Positions 23,105 to 31,853 of a DNA stretch of 45,943 nt are shown piece by piece (within the stretch, counting starts at the first letter, position 1; every line of letters begins with the position of its first letter). This DNA comes from a virus, in the IMG/VR virus record IMGVR_UViG_3300042887_000455, positions 1 to 45,943 of that record. One strand, written 5' to 3'. The translations under genes and the position numbers were made by a program. A model generated the notes under the pieces. The model saw only the letters and a program-made list of their open reading frames with translations. It made no database searches and was not told the origin of the DNA.

Positions 23105-23746
23105 TTATTTAATATTGTTTAAGAAATATTTGAAATAACCTAATTGAGATTCAGTTATTGCCTTCATATTCTTGTTCCGTAGTTCCTGTTGAATTTGTTC
23201 TGCTAACACCCAAGAATTGGTTGAAGCATTGAAAACCCATTCCGCACCTTCCATTATGCCATTAACCCAACAATCAATTCCACTTGGTTCATGTACGATA
23301 TCAACTGTTGCTAATCTAAAGTCCTTTTGAACTTCATTAACGGAACCTCTTTGCATAACACTTCCCATACCTCTTGAAGATACGCCAAGTTTTACACCTT
23401 CATCAAGAAAGTTTCTAGCAATATTTCCCATAGGAGTATCAAGAATTTTTGCTTTTCCAACAATATCATTACCTTCAAATTTTAATGCAGTAATAAGATG
23501 CGAAACTTTATCAAGATTTAATGATGGTGATTCAGGATGACCCAATTCACCTAGTGCTCTTTTTTCGTTTATAGAAGATTGGTATTTGTTTAGTTCTGAT
23601 TCTAAAACACCTTTAGGATAGATTCTACCGTTACGATTTGCTTTCTCCGCTTGCATAAAAACTCCACTGATATAGTGAGATTTTTTGCCTTGTTCAGCTT
23701 CAACGATATATTCAACATCCATTATTTGTTCTGTGATTAATTTCAT
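23105..23746 (-). CDS. 21: Prohead core protease gp21
   Basis: A 213-residue serine protease of the herpesvirus-like U9 type that matures the prohead. GVFMQAEKANRNGRIYP and ALGELGHPESPSLNLDKVSH contain the catalytic His region, and LGVSSRGMGSV holds the nucleophile Ser. GNDIVGKAKILDTPMGNIA is a conserved strand block. Position and length match T4 gp21 (212). Confidence 0.95.
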   Translation of the reverse strand: MKLITEQIMDVEYIVEAEQGKKSHYISGVFMQAEKANRNGRIYPKGVLESELNKYQSSINEKRALGELGHPESPSLNLDKVSHLITALKFEGNDIVGKAKILDTPMGNIARNFLDEGVKLGVSSRGMGSVMQRGSVNEVQKDFRLATVDIVHEPSGIDCWVNGIMEGAEWVFNASTNSWVLAEQIQQELRNKNMKAITESQLGYFKYFLNNIK

Positions 23747-23755
23747 CTCAAATCC

Positions 23756-24160
23756 TTATGAACTTGCAGCAGTCAAGTAATCTGTATTTTTATAACCAGA
23801 AACTTTTCTTAATCTAATCCAGCATTCTGCTTGACCGCCAGAAATTGTAACTACAATATTGCTAGTGTTTTCTGTTGCTTCAGGTGGGAATATTTGACCA
23901 CCGAAATCTAAGAAACCAGATGCTCCAGCATTTAAAGTCATTACTATTACATTATTTCTAGTGATAGTAATAATACCTGCAGCAACACCTGTCCAAGTTA
24001 CAGCAGCAATATTTACAGTAGGAGTTCCACCTACTACAAGAGAATCATTAGTTGCAAGTAAATCGGTAGCAAGGTTTATTGTTTCGGCTGCAGCAGTTCC
24101 AGCAACTTTTACAAGTGCTTCCCCGTATGTTTTTTTAAATATAGTTTTAGCGGTTGCCAT
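23756..24160 (-). CDS. Probable virion-associated beta-sandwich protein
   Basis: A 134-residue protein starting MATAKTIFKKTYGEALVKVAG, with alternating strands TVNIAAVTWTG, IITITRNNVIVMTL and a closing AECWIRLRKVSGY. The small beta-sandwich pattern recurs in head gene clusters of aquatic T4-like phages, so a head decoration or fibre role is possible. The exact family is not known to me. It lies between the prohead core genes and gene 21, within 10 nt of each. Confidence 0.75.
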   Translation of the reverse strand: MATAKTIFKKTYGEALVKVAGTAAAETINLATDLLATNDSLVVGGTPTVNIAAVTWTGVAAGIITITRNNVIVMTLNAGASGFLDFGGQIFPPEATENTSNIVVTISGGQAECWIRLRKVSGYKNTDYLTAASS

Positions 24161-24169
24161 ATAACTTCC

Positions 24170-24481
24170 TTAAATTATTAATTGAATGATATTAAAGAAA
24201 TTATCTTTGGATTCATTCATATACTCTACTACATTGTATTTATTAAATAATAAATTTTGTAATTTATTTCTCGTATATGTATTTATAGAAACGATAGAAT
24301 CGTCTTCTAACATATAATTTATCTTATTGTGTAGAGAAGATTGATTATCCCGTAGTTCTATAACCACAGGATCAATACTAAATCTATCTGATTCAATGAG
24401 AGCAGAATACTCCTCTACAAGAATAGATGGAACATCATCTAAGTGATAATGTTCCTTAATAGAAGTTTCTATTGTTTTCAT
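24170..24481 (-). CDS. Hypothetical protein in the head cluster (103 aa)
   Basis: A 103-residue acidic protein beginning MKTIETSIKEHYHLDDVPSI. It is mostly helical and its start overlaps the stop of the prohead core gene by ATGA, so it is translationally coupled to it. I do not recognise the family. Two TATTTAT-like strings inside it on the plus strand look like chance. Confidence 0.65.
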   Translation of the reverse strand: MKTIETSIKEHYHLDDVPSILVEEYSALIESDRFSIDPVVIELRDNQSSLHNKINYMLEDDSIVSINTYTRNKLQNLLFNKYNVVEYMNESKDNFFNIIQLII

Positions 24482-25284
24482 TTTGGCATCTTTAAGAATT
24501 TACCTTTGTGAGCAATTCCCTCTGCTTCGTTTTTATCAGTAGTAACTTCATACTTAGATCCTTCTTTGTTCTTTTTAACATAGTTCCAAGAGTGATGTTT
24601 TCCATCAACATTAGAGAAATGTTGAGCACCGCCATGGTCTGAACTATTATGGTTAGCAATCAATTGACTAGCAGTAACTGCTTCTTCAAGTTCAATTTCT
24701 TCTGTATAATATCTTGTTGGTAATCCTTTTTTGGCTCGGTCATTATTGGTTTTTCCTCTCAGGGTATCTATAGCTCGTTCTTTACCATCAGTTCTATTAT
24801 TGGCTGTCTTTCTATTTTTGTCACGTTCGTCTGAACCTTCAGGAGCTTTGTATAAATCCTTCAATGCATTACTCTGTGAACTCCTAGCCTTACCAATATA
24901 AGAACTTAACGTCTTTCTGCTTAATTCATCTAATTGTTCAAAGTCTTCGGACATCATGAAATCTTCTAGTTCCTCAACTGAATAATCTTCAAGAGTAAAT
25001 TCTTCTTTGGTTAATGCTTTATTAACTCGTTGGGTATTTTGGGCACTTTTCATTCTCAATTTATATTCTTTATCAGGATCAACTCCTTTTTTTTCATCAT
25101 CGGCTTGTTTTTTTCTTGCATCATCAAATACACTTTCTTTAAACATAGATTGTGCAATTTCAGTTCTTCTAGATTCCATTGCAATAGAAATCTTATCAGT
25201 AATTGCTTCTTGAAATGCAGTTTCAATATCAGTAGCTCTACCTGAAATGATTGCATCAACTAAATTTATTGTAAAATCTGTCAT
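24478..25284 (-). CDS. Prohead core protein (gp67/gp68-like N-terminus)
   Basis: A 268-residue charged protein. The first ~50 residues, INLVDAIISGRATDIETAFQ then KISIAMESRRTEIAQSMF, match the helical start common to small prohead core proteins of T4-like phages. The rest is rich in Lys, Glu and Asn, with EEFTLEDYSVEELEDFMM and RKTLSSYIGKARSSQSNALK. The His-rich C-terminal region (HNSSDHGGAQHFSNVDGKHH) is extra compared with T4 gp67 or gp68. It lies between portal and protease, as gp67 and gp68 do in T4. Confidence 0.7.
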   Translation of the reverse strand: MTDFTINLVDAIISGRATDIETAFQEAITDKISIAMESRRTEIAQSMFKESVFDDARKKQADDEKKGVDPDKEYKLRMKSAQNTQRVNKALTKEEFTLEDYSVEELEDFMMSEDFEQLDELSRKTLSSYIGKARSSQSNALKDLYKAPEGSDERDKNRKTANNRTDGKERAIDTLRGKTNNDRAKKGLPTRYYTEEIELEEAVTASQLIANHNSSDHGGAQHFSNVDGKHHSWNYVKKNKEGSKYEVTTDKNEAEGIAHKGKFLKMPK

Positions 25285-25292
25285 CTTATTTC

Positions 25293-26765
25293 CTATTGTT
25301 GTTGGTTTGGATCAACAGGAGCAGGTTCTGCTTTCATCTGTTTATCGATTTCTTTAATATCGTCTTCAGTTTGTAATAATACATTTCTTCTAACCCATTC
25401 TACTGAAAAGTATCTTCCAACAAATGGATCAATTGCATTTAAAGTTGCAAGTCTATTTTGAATAACCTCAGCATCTTTTAATTCAGAATAATGGTTATCT
25501 TGTTGAAACTTATATTTTATACATTCTAATATTTCTTCCCATTCATCTTCACGAATAATACCTTTCGCTATTAGTTGAATTCTTAATATATTAGAAAATA
25601 TACCAGAAAATTTATTTCTTAATCTATTAATAAATTTTGAGAATTTAACTTCATCTCTTGTAATAGTAGATGATTGACCTATCGAAAATCCAACATCTGG
25701 TCTTAATCTAGATATCGGTACATTCAAAGATTGAAACAATTTATTTTGAAAATAATTGATATCTTCAATTTGTCCTAGATTTTGTGCACCATCTAATGTA
25801 GTAATTTCCGTTCCTTTACCACCTTCTCTTCGTGGCATCCAAAAATCTTCCATCATAGAAAGATGTTTCTTATCGTCTTTTATTTCACCAGTAGTTGCAT
25901 CATAAACCAGTTTATTTCTAAACTTATTCATAATGTCTTGTACATACTGTTCTGCTTTTAATTTTGGTAAATTACCTACATCAATATAAAATATCCTACG
26001 TTCAGGTGCTCTTGAAACACGATAAATTACTAAAGCATCCTCAATCATTTTTAGTTGATTAGTTGGTTTAATTGCTTTATGAAGATAACTTAAAACAATA
26101 CCTGTATTTTGATCTAATAAACCTGAATTACAATATGCAACAGTATCTAAACTTAATTTAACACCTTGAGTAGTACCTGTTGTTAATCCTTTATCATTAT
26201 AGATATAATATTCATCAACTCCAGTTGTGACTTCAACACCAGTAGGAGTTTTAGATTTCTTTATAGATTTTACTTTTCTAATTTTTTGTGGTTCAATATA
26301 TCTTAATTCAGATATACCTGTTTTCTTTGTTGCTTCATCTATCAAAATATTAAAATAAAGTCTTCCATCGATATACCAAGATCTAAACAGGTCATGACCT
26401 TTATCAGAAAACTTCATCAAATTTAAGATTATTTTAAATTCATCCCTGATTTTATTTTTAATAGAATCTGAAATTTTTGAATCATCTAGATTGATTTCCA
26501 CAATAGGATTTACGCCATCGCTAACAATTGCTTCATTAACTATGTCTTCAACTGCGGAATCACAATCTGGATAATTACAAGTTTCCCTATACTTGCGTAT
26601 AAGTTCATTTTCATTTTTTAAACTTCCATCAAGATCAATAGAAATTCCGTAATAATTTGCTGCAGATACCAAAGCAGAACCATCATCCTGAGGTGGCGAA
26701 ACAACTGTCGCCACCTGCTTAGGATTCAATTTCTTTTTGGTTAAATTAAGTCCAAAAATTTCCAT
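25293..26765 (-). CDS. 20: Portal vertex protein gp20
   Basis: A 490-residue dodecameric portal subunit through which DNA is packaged. Signature blocks are RKYRETCNYPDCDSAVEDIVNEAIV, read as YPDCDSAVEDIVNEAI near residue 70, then WYIDGRLYFNILID, APERRIFYIDVGNLPK, DFWMPRREGGKGTEI and SIGQSSTITRDEVKFSKFI. These match gp20 of T4 and cyanophages. Length is slightly below T4 (524). Confidence 0.97.
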   Translation of the reverse strand: MEIFGLNLTKKKLNPKQVATVVSPPQDDGSALVSAANYYGISIDLDGSLKNENELIRKYRETCNYPDCDSAVEDIVNEAIVSDGVNPIVEINLDDSKISDSIKNKIRDEFKIILNLMKFSDKGHDLFRSWYIDGRLYFNILIDEATKKTGISELRYIEPQKIRKVKSIKKSKTPTGVEVTTGVDEYYIYNDKGLTTGTTQGVKLSLDTVAYCNSGLLDQNTGIVLSYLHKAIKPTNQLKMIEDALVIYRVSRAPERRIFYIDVGNLPKLKAEQYVQDIMNKFRNKLVYDATTGEIKDDKKHLSMMEDFWMPRREGGKGTEITTLDGAQNLGQIEDINYFQNKLFQSLNVPISRLRPDVGFSIGQSSTITRDEVKFSKFINRLRNKFSGIFSNILRIQLIAKGIIREDEWEEILECIKYKFQQDNHYSELKDAEVIQNRLATLNAIDPFVGRYFSVEWVRRNVLLQTEDDIKEIDKQMKAEPAPVDPNQQQ

Positions 26766-26779
26766 TATAAACCTTATTA

Positions 26780-27304
26780 TTAAAGATCGATTGAGAAGTA
26801 GTTATAATTAAATGTTACAGTATATTCTTCGATTGTATTTGCTGCTTCAAAACTTAATCGAATATCACTTACATCTGTTGGATACGCATCATGGAAAACA
26901 TATTCCCTAAGAGGAATACCAGATCTATCCAATTGTATAACAGATAATTGTTGTTGATACATCATTGGAGCAGTAATACCTAAAGTAGAATCATATTGTT
27001 GAATTCCATTAGACCAACTTTCTAATGCACGTCTAATAATAAAATCAACATCATTAAGAACAGTAACAGTCCAAGGAGCAAAAGTTCTTTCTCCTGCAAA
27101 GTTCACATTACGACCCATATATTGTACAGGAATATTTTCTATTGTAGAAGCAGGCAAACTTGCTGATTTACATAAAAAAGGTGCTTTTGCCATTGCTGCA
27201 GTACCAGCACCAACCCATGATGGAAATTGTAATGCCACTCTAAATTGATTGGATCTTGCACCACCACCAACCATATTTGCTTTAAACTCACTTATATTAG
27301 CCAT
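26780..27304 (-). CDS. 19: Tail tube protein gp19
   Basis: A 174-residue tail tube subunit (T4 gp19 has 163). FKANMVGGGARSNQFRVAL opens the protein, FAPWTVTVLNDVDFIIRRAL is the central block and TVTFNYNYFSIDL ends it. It stacks inside the gp18 sheath. Gene 19 follows gene 18 and has its own late promoter overlapping the gp18 stop, with a strong hairpin in the leader. Confidence 0.95.
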   Translation of the reverse strand: MANISEFKANMVGGGARSNQFRVALQFPSWVGAGTAAMAKAPFLCKSASLPASTIENIPVQYMGRNVNFAGERTFAPWTVTVLNDVDFIIRRALESWSNGIQQYDSTLGITAPMMYQQQLSVIQLDRSGIPLREYVFHDAYPTDVSDIRLSFEAANTIEEYTVTFNYNYFSIDL

Positions 27305-27331
27305 TTTTTTCTCTCTATTTGAATTAAGTGT

Positions 27332-27360
27332 AACGGTTGTAGTTAATAGCTACAACCGTT
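27332..27360 (-). other. 11-bp hairpin in the gp19 leader
   Basis: AACGGTTGTAG (27332-27342) pairs perfectly with CTACAACCGTT (27350-27360) around a 7-nt loop. It has no T run on the minus strand. It starts about nine bases past the TATAAATA at 27369-27376, so it would sit at the 5' end of a late gp19 transcript. Confidence 0.75.
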
Positions 27361-27368
27361 ATTAGTTA

Positions 27369-27376
27369 TATTTATA
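27369..27376 (-). promoter_or_regulatory. Late promoter for gene 19
   Basis: TATAAATA on the minus strand, overlapping the gp18 stop codon (27372-27374). Confidence 0.75.
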
Positions 27377-30300
27377 TGCCTAATTCTTCAAAACTTGCAC
27401 CAGTTTTGGCAGCAATGAAGTTTAGTGTAATAAAGTTGATAGATCTATTTGGTTTAATATAGATGTCAGCAATAAACTGGTTACTATCAATTACTTGAGG
27501 AGTATTATTAGATTCATCACATTTAACCATGAAGTCAGTAATACCTCTACGACCTTGAACATCTCTTAAATATGGTTCAACAATATTCTTGAATTGTGCT
27601 CTTGTAAATTGATCATTAAATTCAAATAATTGATATTTAGAAGCAGTTGATATTGCTTTTTCCAAAACAATAAACAATCTACGAACATTAATACGGTCAA
27701 AAGCACTAGGAGTTTTCAATAAAGTTTTGTCACCATAAAGAACAGTACCTTGTCCTGGGAACGTAACAATAGGATTAACGCCATTTTGATAAAGAATATC
27801 ACGTTGAGCTTCATTAGGATTAAATGCAACTTTAATGATATTTTTAACAACACCACGATTAAAACCACCTGGAGAGAACCAAGGATCAGCTACTTTATCA
27901 GTATTTGCACACAAACCAGCAGTATCACCGTTCATCGGAATCCAACGATATTTGTCGCTGTATTTGTCGTATTGATATTTCCAAGTTGAATCCATAACAC
28001 CATAAGAACTTGATACAATAGTATTTCTGTAGTTTGCTATTTGAGTAGCAATTACTGAAGAAGTACCAATTAATAATGGAGGTGAAATAAATGCAACACA
28101 ATCTTTACGTTTTTCTGCAACATTTTGAATTACATAATTAGCAACTGTAGCATTAACATTACCAACAGGTATTAATGAAATATCATATAAATCACTTTGT
28201 TGATAAAGATCATATGCTTCAGATAAATTACCATTAGATGTATGTGCTTTAATTGTATCAACACCACCAGATAATTGGCGAGTCAATACATTTGCAAGGT
28301 TTTTAAATGTATTATTAATAACAGAAGAACCAAAATTAACACCAGTATCTAGTAAATTAGTTACAGAAAATACATTAGTTATATTTTGACTAACAGTTAA
28401 AGAATTTACAACAGTAGGTGCTTTATTAGTTTTAAATGTAACTGCAAAAGGAACTAAATCCCAATTAGAAGCAGGTGTGAAAGATAAATAACCACCGTTA
28501 GAAATTGAAACGATACCTTTATTAGGAACAATAGCAACAGTTCCTGGATTATAATTAACAGGAACAGTTGAGAAAGTACCTGTTTCTGTAGCAACCCAAG
28601 CATGTGTAAAGTAAAAATTATCAGCATCTATAACAGTAATAAGATAAGTGCCATTATAATTAGTAGTTCCAGCAATTACTTGTGAAGAAGTTCCAACTAA
28701 TCCATGAGCAGTTGAAGTTGCTTTTACTGTTCCTGCTACTGTAGAATTATAATTAGCAAATGCAGAAATATCTTTACTACTTGGAGTAATTGCAAAAGAA
28801 GAAACAAATAATGAATCAACATCATCACCAGCAGGATGATCAGACCACCAAACCCAATTAGAAGAAGAATTGATTACATCTTTATAATAGTTATTTCTAC
28901 CACCTACTTTTCCATCATTACCTTTAGATAGACCAGCAAATTGTTCTATAACAGTTCCTGCAGGTGCAAGTTTACCAAGACTATCAACAACAACCATATG
29001 AATTTCGTCATTAGAACCGTTATTAGCAGCAGCAAATGCACTTGTTCCAGGAGCTTTATTAAATCTTGATTTATATTTCCATTCAACAGTAAAAGTTTCA
29101 TCAAAGATATTATATTGAGCAGGAGCTTTTAAGTAAGCAACAACAACATTTTCAACTGATTCAACAACACCAATTGTTTCATATACGATAGATGCATCTT
29201 CTTGAGGAACTCTTACTTTTAAAATATTATTGACTGTGATATCATAAACTTCAACATCATCTAATCTAACATAAAAAACTTTTTCAGATAATTCATATTG
29301 ATGATCTAAATCATTCCAATATTTGTATAAACCATCTATTTCGCCAACTTTATTAGCACCAACATAAACGTCAACATCACCAGCAACTAAACTTTGTGAT
29401 CTTAATACAGTTAATGCATCTGATACTAAAGTGATTTTGCGATAAGTTACAGTCGTGTCAACATGGTCAATTTCGCCGACTAATTTTTGTAAACCAGCAG
29501 TAGCAGTTCTAGCAATTTTACCAGCATCTAATTCAAAGGCAGATAAAGCAGAAGAAACACCTTCACCTATAATTCTAAGAACAATTAATTCTCTTTCATC
29601 TTCACGGTCTTCAACAGTATGTCTTGCAGATACTGTTCCAGTAGCAGGAGCTATCCAATTAGCAGAATCACATAATGAAACTGATAATGAATTACCTAAT
29701 TCACCAGCATATTTTGCAACAAATTCACCTTTACCAACAAGACCAGCTTCGCCAACCATATTAAAATAATGAGTAGAATTTTGAATTTTAACTGCATCAC
29801 CAACTACAGTAACAGTAGCAGATGCTTCAGTTGAAATTTCTGCAGGATCTTGAAGATCAGGTAATACTTCGATATAAATGTCAACTATTTGTGATTCTGT
29901 ATAACCAGAACCTCTGTTATTGATAATAATTTTAGAAATAGAACTAGCAGTTGATGTAAATGTTACTGAACCTAATTCTCCAGCAGAAGAAACAACAGAA
30001 CCTTCAATTGCATTATCAATTGTATTAACATAACCATTACCAGCATAAGTAATTGTAATACCTGTTATAGCACCACTACCACTTACAGTAGAAACTTCTG
30101 CAGTTGCTTGATCAAAAACTAAAACATTATTAACTAATGTTTTGATACTTGGTGCAGGTAAAGTAATAACATCACCTACAACATAACCTGTTCCTGCAGT
30201 AACGATAGCAGAAGCAGAAATTGGACCACCACTTAAAACAGCAGTAAAAACTGGAGAAGATCCATCAGCAGTTTCAGGAGTAGAAGCAAAAACTTTAGGA

Positions 30301-30644
30301 ACTGTTCTATAACCAGCACCACCATTAGTAACAGTAATTGTACTGATACCGCCAGTTTTAAGAGAAACAGCATTTCTACTTGGACCTGTATCAACACGAG
30401 TTACTAATAGGTTATTAGAATATGCTAAAAAATTGGTTGCGGTATAAAATGATTCAAAATTATTATCATCAGGAGCTCTAAAAGCATTTATTAATTCTCC
30501 TTGTGATGTTACTACTGTTGGTTGTAAAATTGGACCCCATTTGAAATTGCCTACCATTGCTCCTCTAGAAGCAGATACAGCAGGAACAATTTGGGTAAAA
30601 TCTTTTTCTACTACTTGTACGCCAGGACTTAATTGGATTGGCAT
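27372..30644 (-). CDS. 18: Tail sheath protein gp18, enlarged
   Basis: A 1090-residue contractile sheath protein; T4 gp18 has 659. The N-terminus, LSPGVQVVEKDFTQIVPAVS, and the C-terminal block, with FSPGGFNRGVVKN, PIVTFPGQGTVLYGDKTL, FDRINVRRLFIVLEKAI and FEFNDQFTRAQFKNIVEPYLRD, are typical gp18. The extra length lies in the outer part: repeats such as TVTNGGAGY, VTAGTGYVVGD, ITYAGNGYV and NNRGSGY at residues ~115-260, and a further inserted domain around 640-730. These would decorate the outside of the sheath. It is preceded by a late promoter at 30738-30745. Confidence 0.95.
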   Translation of the reverse strand: MPIQLSPGVQVVEKDFTQIVPAVSASRGAMVGNFKWGPILQPTVVTSQGELINAFRAPDDNNFESFYTATNFLAYSNNLLVTRVDTGPSRNAVSLKTGGISTITVTNGGAGYRTVPKVFASTPETADGSSPVFTAVLSGGPISASAIVTAGTGYVVGDVITLPAPSIKTLVNNVLVFDQATAEVSTVSGSGAITGITITYAGNGYVNTIDNAIEGSVVSSAGELGSVTFTSTASSISKIIINNRGSGYTESQIVDIYIEVLPDLQDPAEISTEASATVTVVGDAVKIQNSTHYFNMVGEAGLVGKGEFVAKYAGELGNSLSVSLCDSANWIAPATGTVSARHTVEDREDERELIVLRIIGEGVSSALSAFELDAGKIARTATAGLQKLVGEIDHVDTTVTYRKITLVSDALTVLRSQSLVAGDVDVYVGANKVGEIDGLYKYWNDLDHQYELSEKVFYVRLDDVEVYDITVNNILKVRVPQEDASIVYETIGVVESVENVVVAYLKAPAQYNIFDETFTVEWKYKSRFNKAPGTSAFAAANNGSNDEIHMVVVDSLGKLAPAGTVIEQFAGLSKGNDGKVGGRNNYYKDVINSSSNWVWWSDHPAGDDVDSLFVSSFAITPSSKDISAFANYNSTVAGTVKATSTAHGLVGTSSQVIAGTTNYNGTYLITVIDADNFYFTHAWVATETGTFSTVPVNYNPGTVAIVPNKGIVSISNGGYLSFTPASNWDLVPFAVTFKTNKAPTVVNSLTVSQNITNVFSVTNLLDTGVNFGSSVINNTFKNLANVLTRQLSGGVDTIKAHTSNGNLSEAYDLYQQSDLYDISLIPVGNVNATVANYVIQNVAEKRKDCVAFISPPLLIGTSSVIATQIANYRNTIVSSSYGVMDSTWKYQYDKYSDKYRWIPMNGDTAGLCANTDKVADPWFSPGGFNRGVVKNIIKVAFNPNEAQRDILYQNGVNPIVTFPGQGTVLYGDKTLLKTPSAFDRINVRRLFIVLEKAISTASKYQLFEFNDQFTRAQFKNIVEPYLRDVQGRRGITDFMVKCDESNNTPQVIDSNQFIADIYIKPNRSINFITLNFIAAKTGASFEELGI

Positions 30645-30737
30645 TTGTATTACTCCATTGTTAAAATTGTAAAATTATATAAAATTTGTGCTTTATAATG
30701 TATTAAGGAACAACATTTTACCGCAGTTCATTAGTAG

Positions 30738-30745
30738 TATTTATA
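30738..30745 (-). promoter_or_regulatory. Late promoter for gene 18
   Basis: TATAAATA followed by CTACTAATG on the minus strand, close to the T4 late consensus. The leader to the start at 30644 is about 90 nt long. Confidence 0.8.
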
Positions 30746-30758
30746 TAAATTGAAAAGT

Positions 30759-31853
30759 CTAAAAATTATAAAGCACCTCAGAATCTTGTCCATCATTATA
30801 AAAACCAAATGGAGTTAATTCATCTTCTATTTGTCTAATCTGATTTTGATAGATCATATGTCTAAGATCTACATTGTTTAATTCTTTAAAATAAGGTTGA
30901 GTTACTAACCAACCAAATAATACTAATGTCATAACTAAATCATCATGATAACCATTATCTGCTGCAAATGAACCTTTAACTTCTATAAATGTAGAAAGTT
31001 CAGATATAATATCTGCATCAGGTATCAATAATTTAGATTCTTCAATTAACATCTTAAGTGAAGAACATCCAATTCGTTTTACTTTCTTATCTGTTATGAT
31101 ACCTACTTGTGACTTTCCTGAACCAAATCCACCAGTAATAGTTTGTCCAGTCACACTTCTATTTATAAATAAAATGTTTTCATACTCTAATTCATTATAA
31201 AGAATGTATCCTACTTGTTCACCCACATTACCTTCAATAAGAATATTTGCACCATTATATTCCATTCCTACTTTATATATAACATTTGGAAATAATAATG
31301 GACTAATAGTATTATTTTTATATTTTGCAACAACTCTATATGGTGTTTCTGTTATATCAATTACTGTAAATGCAGAATAATCTCCACCTACACCTTTTGA
31401 TACATCAACAATCATTGCATAAACCCTATTAATCATAGGTCTTTCATATACATCTAAACTATCTTTAGAATAAATTATAGGGGATGCTGAAAGTCTGGCT
31501 AGTGCATCACTATTTATTAGTGTTGAAGATGAACCGAGGAAGTCGCAATTGTGTGATATTAATCCATCAGTTAGATATAAATTCCCATTAGATACATTAA
31601 TTGGATCATATACATCAACGATTCCGTTAGGAATAATATCTATGATTACCTTGTTAGATAAACTTTGTCCTATTTCCAAACAAGATGTTGTTATCTCTAT
31701 ATCATCATAGACAAACTTATGGTTTGGTGTTGTGACTATATTAGTATCGTCTGAAAATAATATTTTAATAGTTTCTTTGTTATTTTTAACAATACCTTCA
31801 AATCCTTGAAATCCAGATGGCGTTAAAATTTCAAATCTATTATTTTGTCTCAT
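30759..31853 (-). CDS. 17: C-intein fused to the C-terminal half of large terminase gp17
   Basis: A 364-residue precursor. Residues 1-102 are the C-terminal part of a split intein and residues 103-364 are the nuclease half of the terminase. The terminase part starts CDFLGSSSTLIN, the segment that in unbroken gp17 follows the end of the ATPase domain. RNase H-fold nuclease acids are present: IVDVSKGVGGD (D150, D158), ILIEGN (E207) and HDDL (D304, D305), the counterparts of T4 D401, E458 and D542. It should become functional only after trans-splicing to the product of 32753-33637. Its ATG overlaps the TGA of the homing endonuclease gene, so the two are translationally coupled. Confidence 0.93.
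   Translation of the reverse strand: MRQNNRFEILTPSGFQGFEGIVKNNKETIKILFSDDTNIVTTPNHKFVYDDIEITTSCLEIGQSLSNKVIIDIIPNGIVDVYDPINVSNGNLYLTDGLISHNCDFLGSSSTLINSDALARLSASPIIYSKDSLDVYERPMINRVYAMIVDVSKGVGGDYSAFTVIDITETPYRVVAKYKNNTISPLLFPNVIYKVGMEYNGANILIEGNVGEQVGYILYNELEYENILFINRSVTGQTITGGFGSGKSQVGIITDKKVKRIGCSSLKMLIEESKLLIPDADIISELSTFIEVKGSFAADNGYHDDLVMTLVLFGWLVTQPYFKELNNVDLRHMIYQNQIRQIEDELTPFGFYNDGQDSEVLYNF
31548..31853 (-). other. C-terminal split intein segment (IntC, 102 aa)
   Basis: Contains the intein block B TxxH pattern (TTPNHKF near residue 45), block F (VDVYDPINV near 80) and block G ending LISHN, followed by Cys as the +1 residue. The terminal His-Asn and +1 Cys are those needed for branch resolution. 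The whole closely resembles the AceL-TerL C-intein as I recall it, in which the N-part is short and the C-part is about 104 residues. Confidence 0.93.

Noticed and set aside
31160-31167. TATAAATA box within the terminase C-half
   Set aside because: It is inside a conserved coding segment (FINRS) with no start codon or gene boundary downstream; likely chance in A+T-rich DNA.
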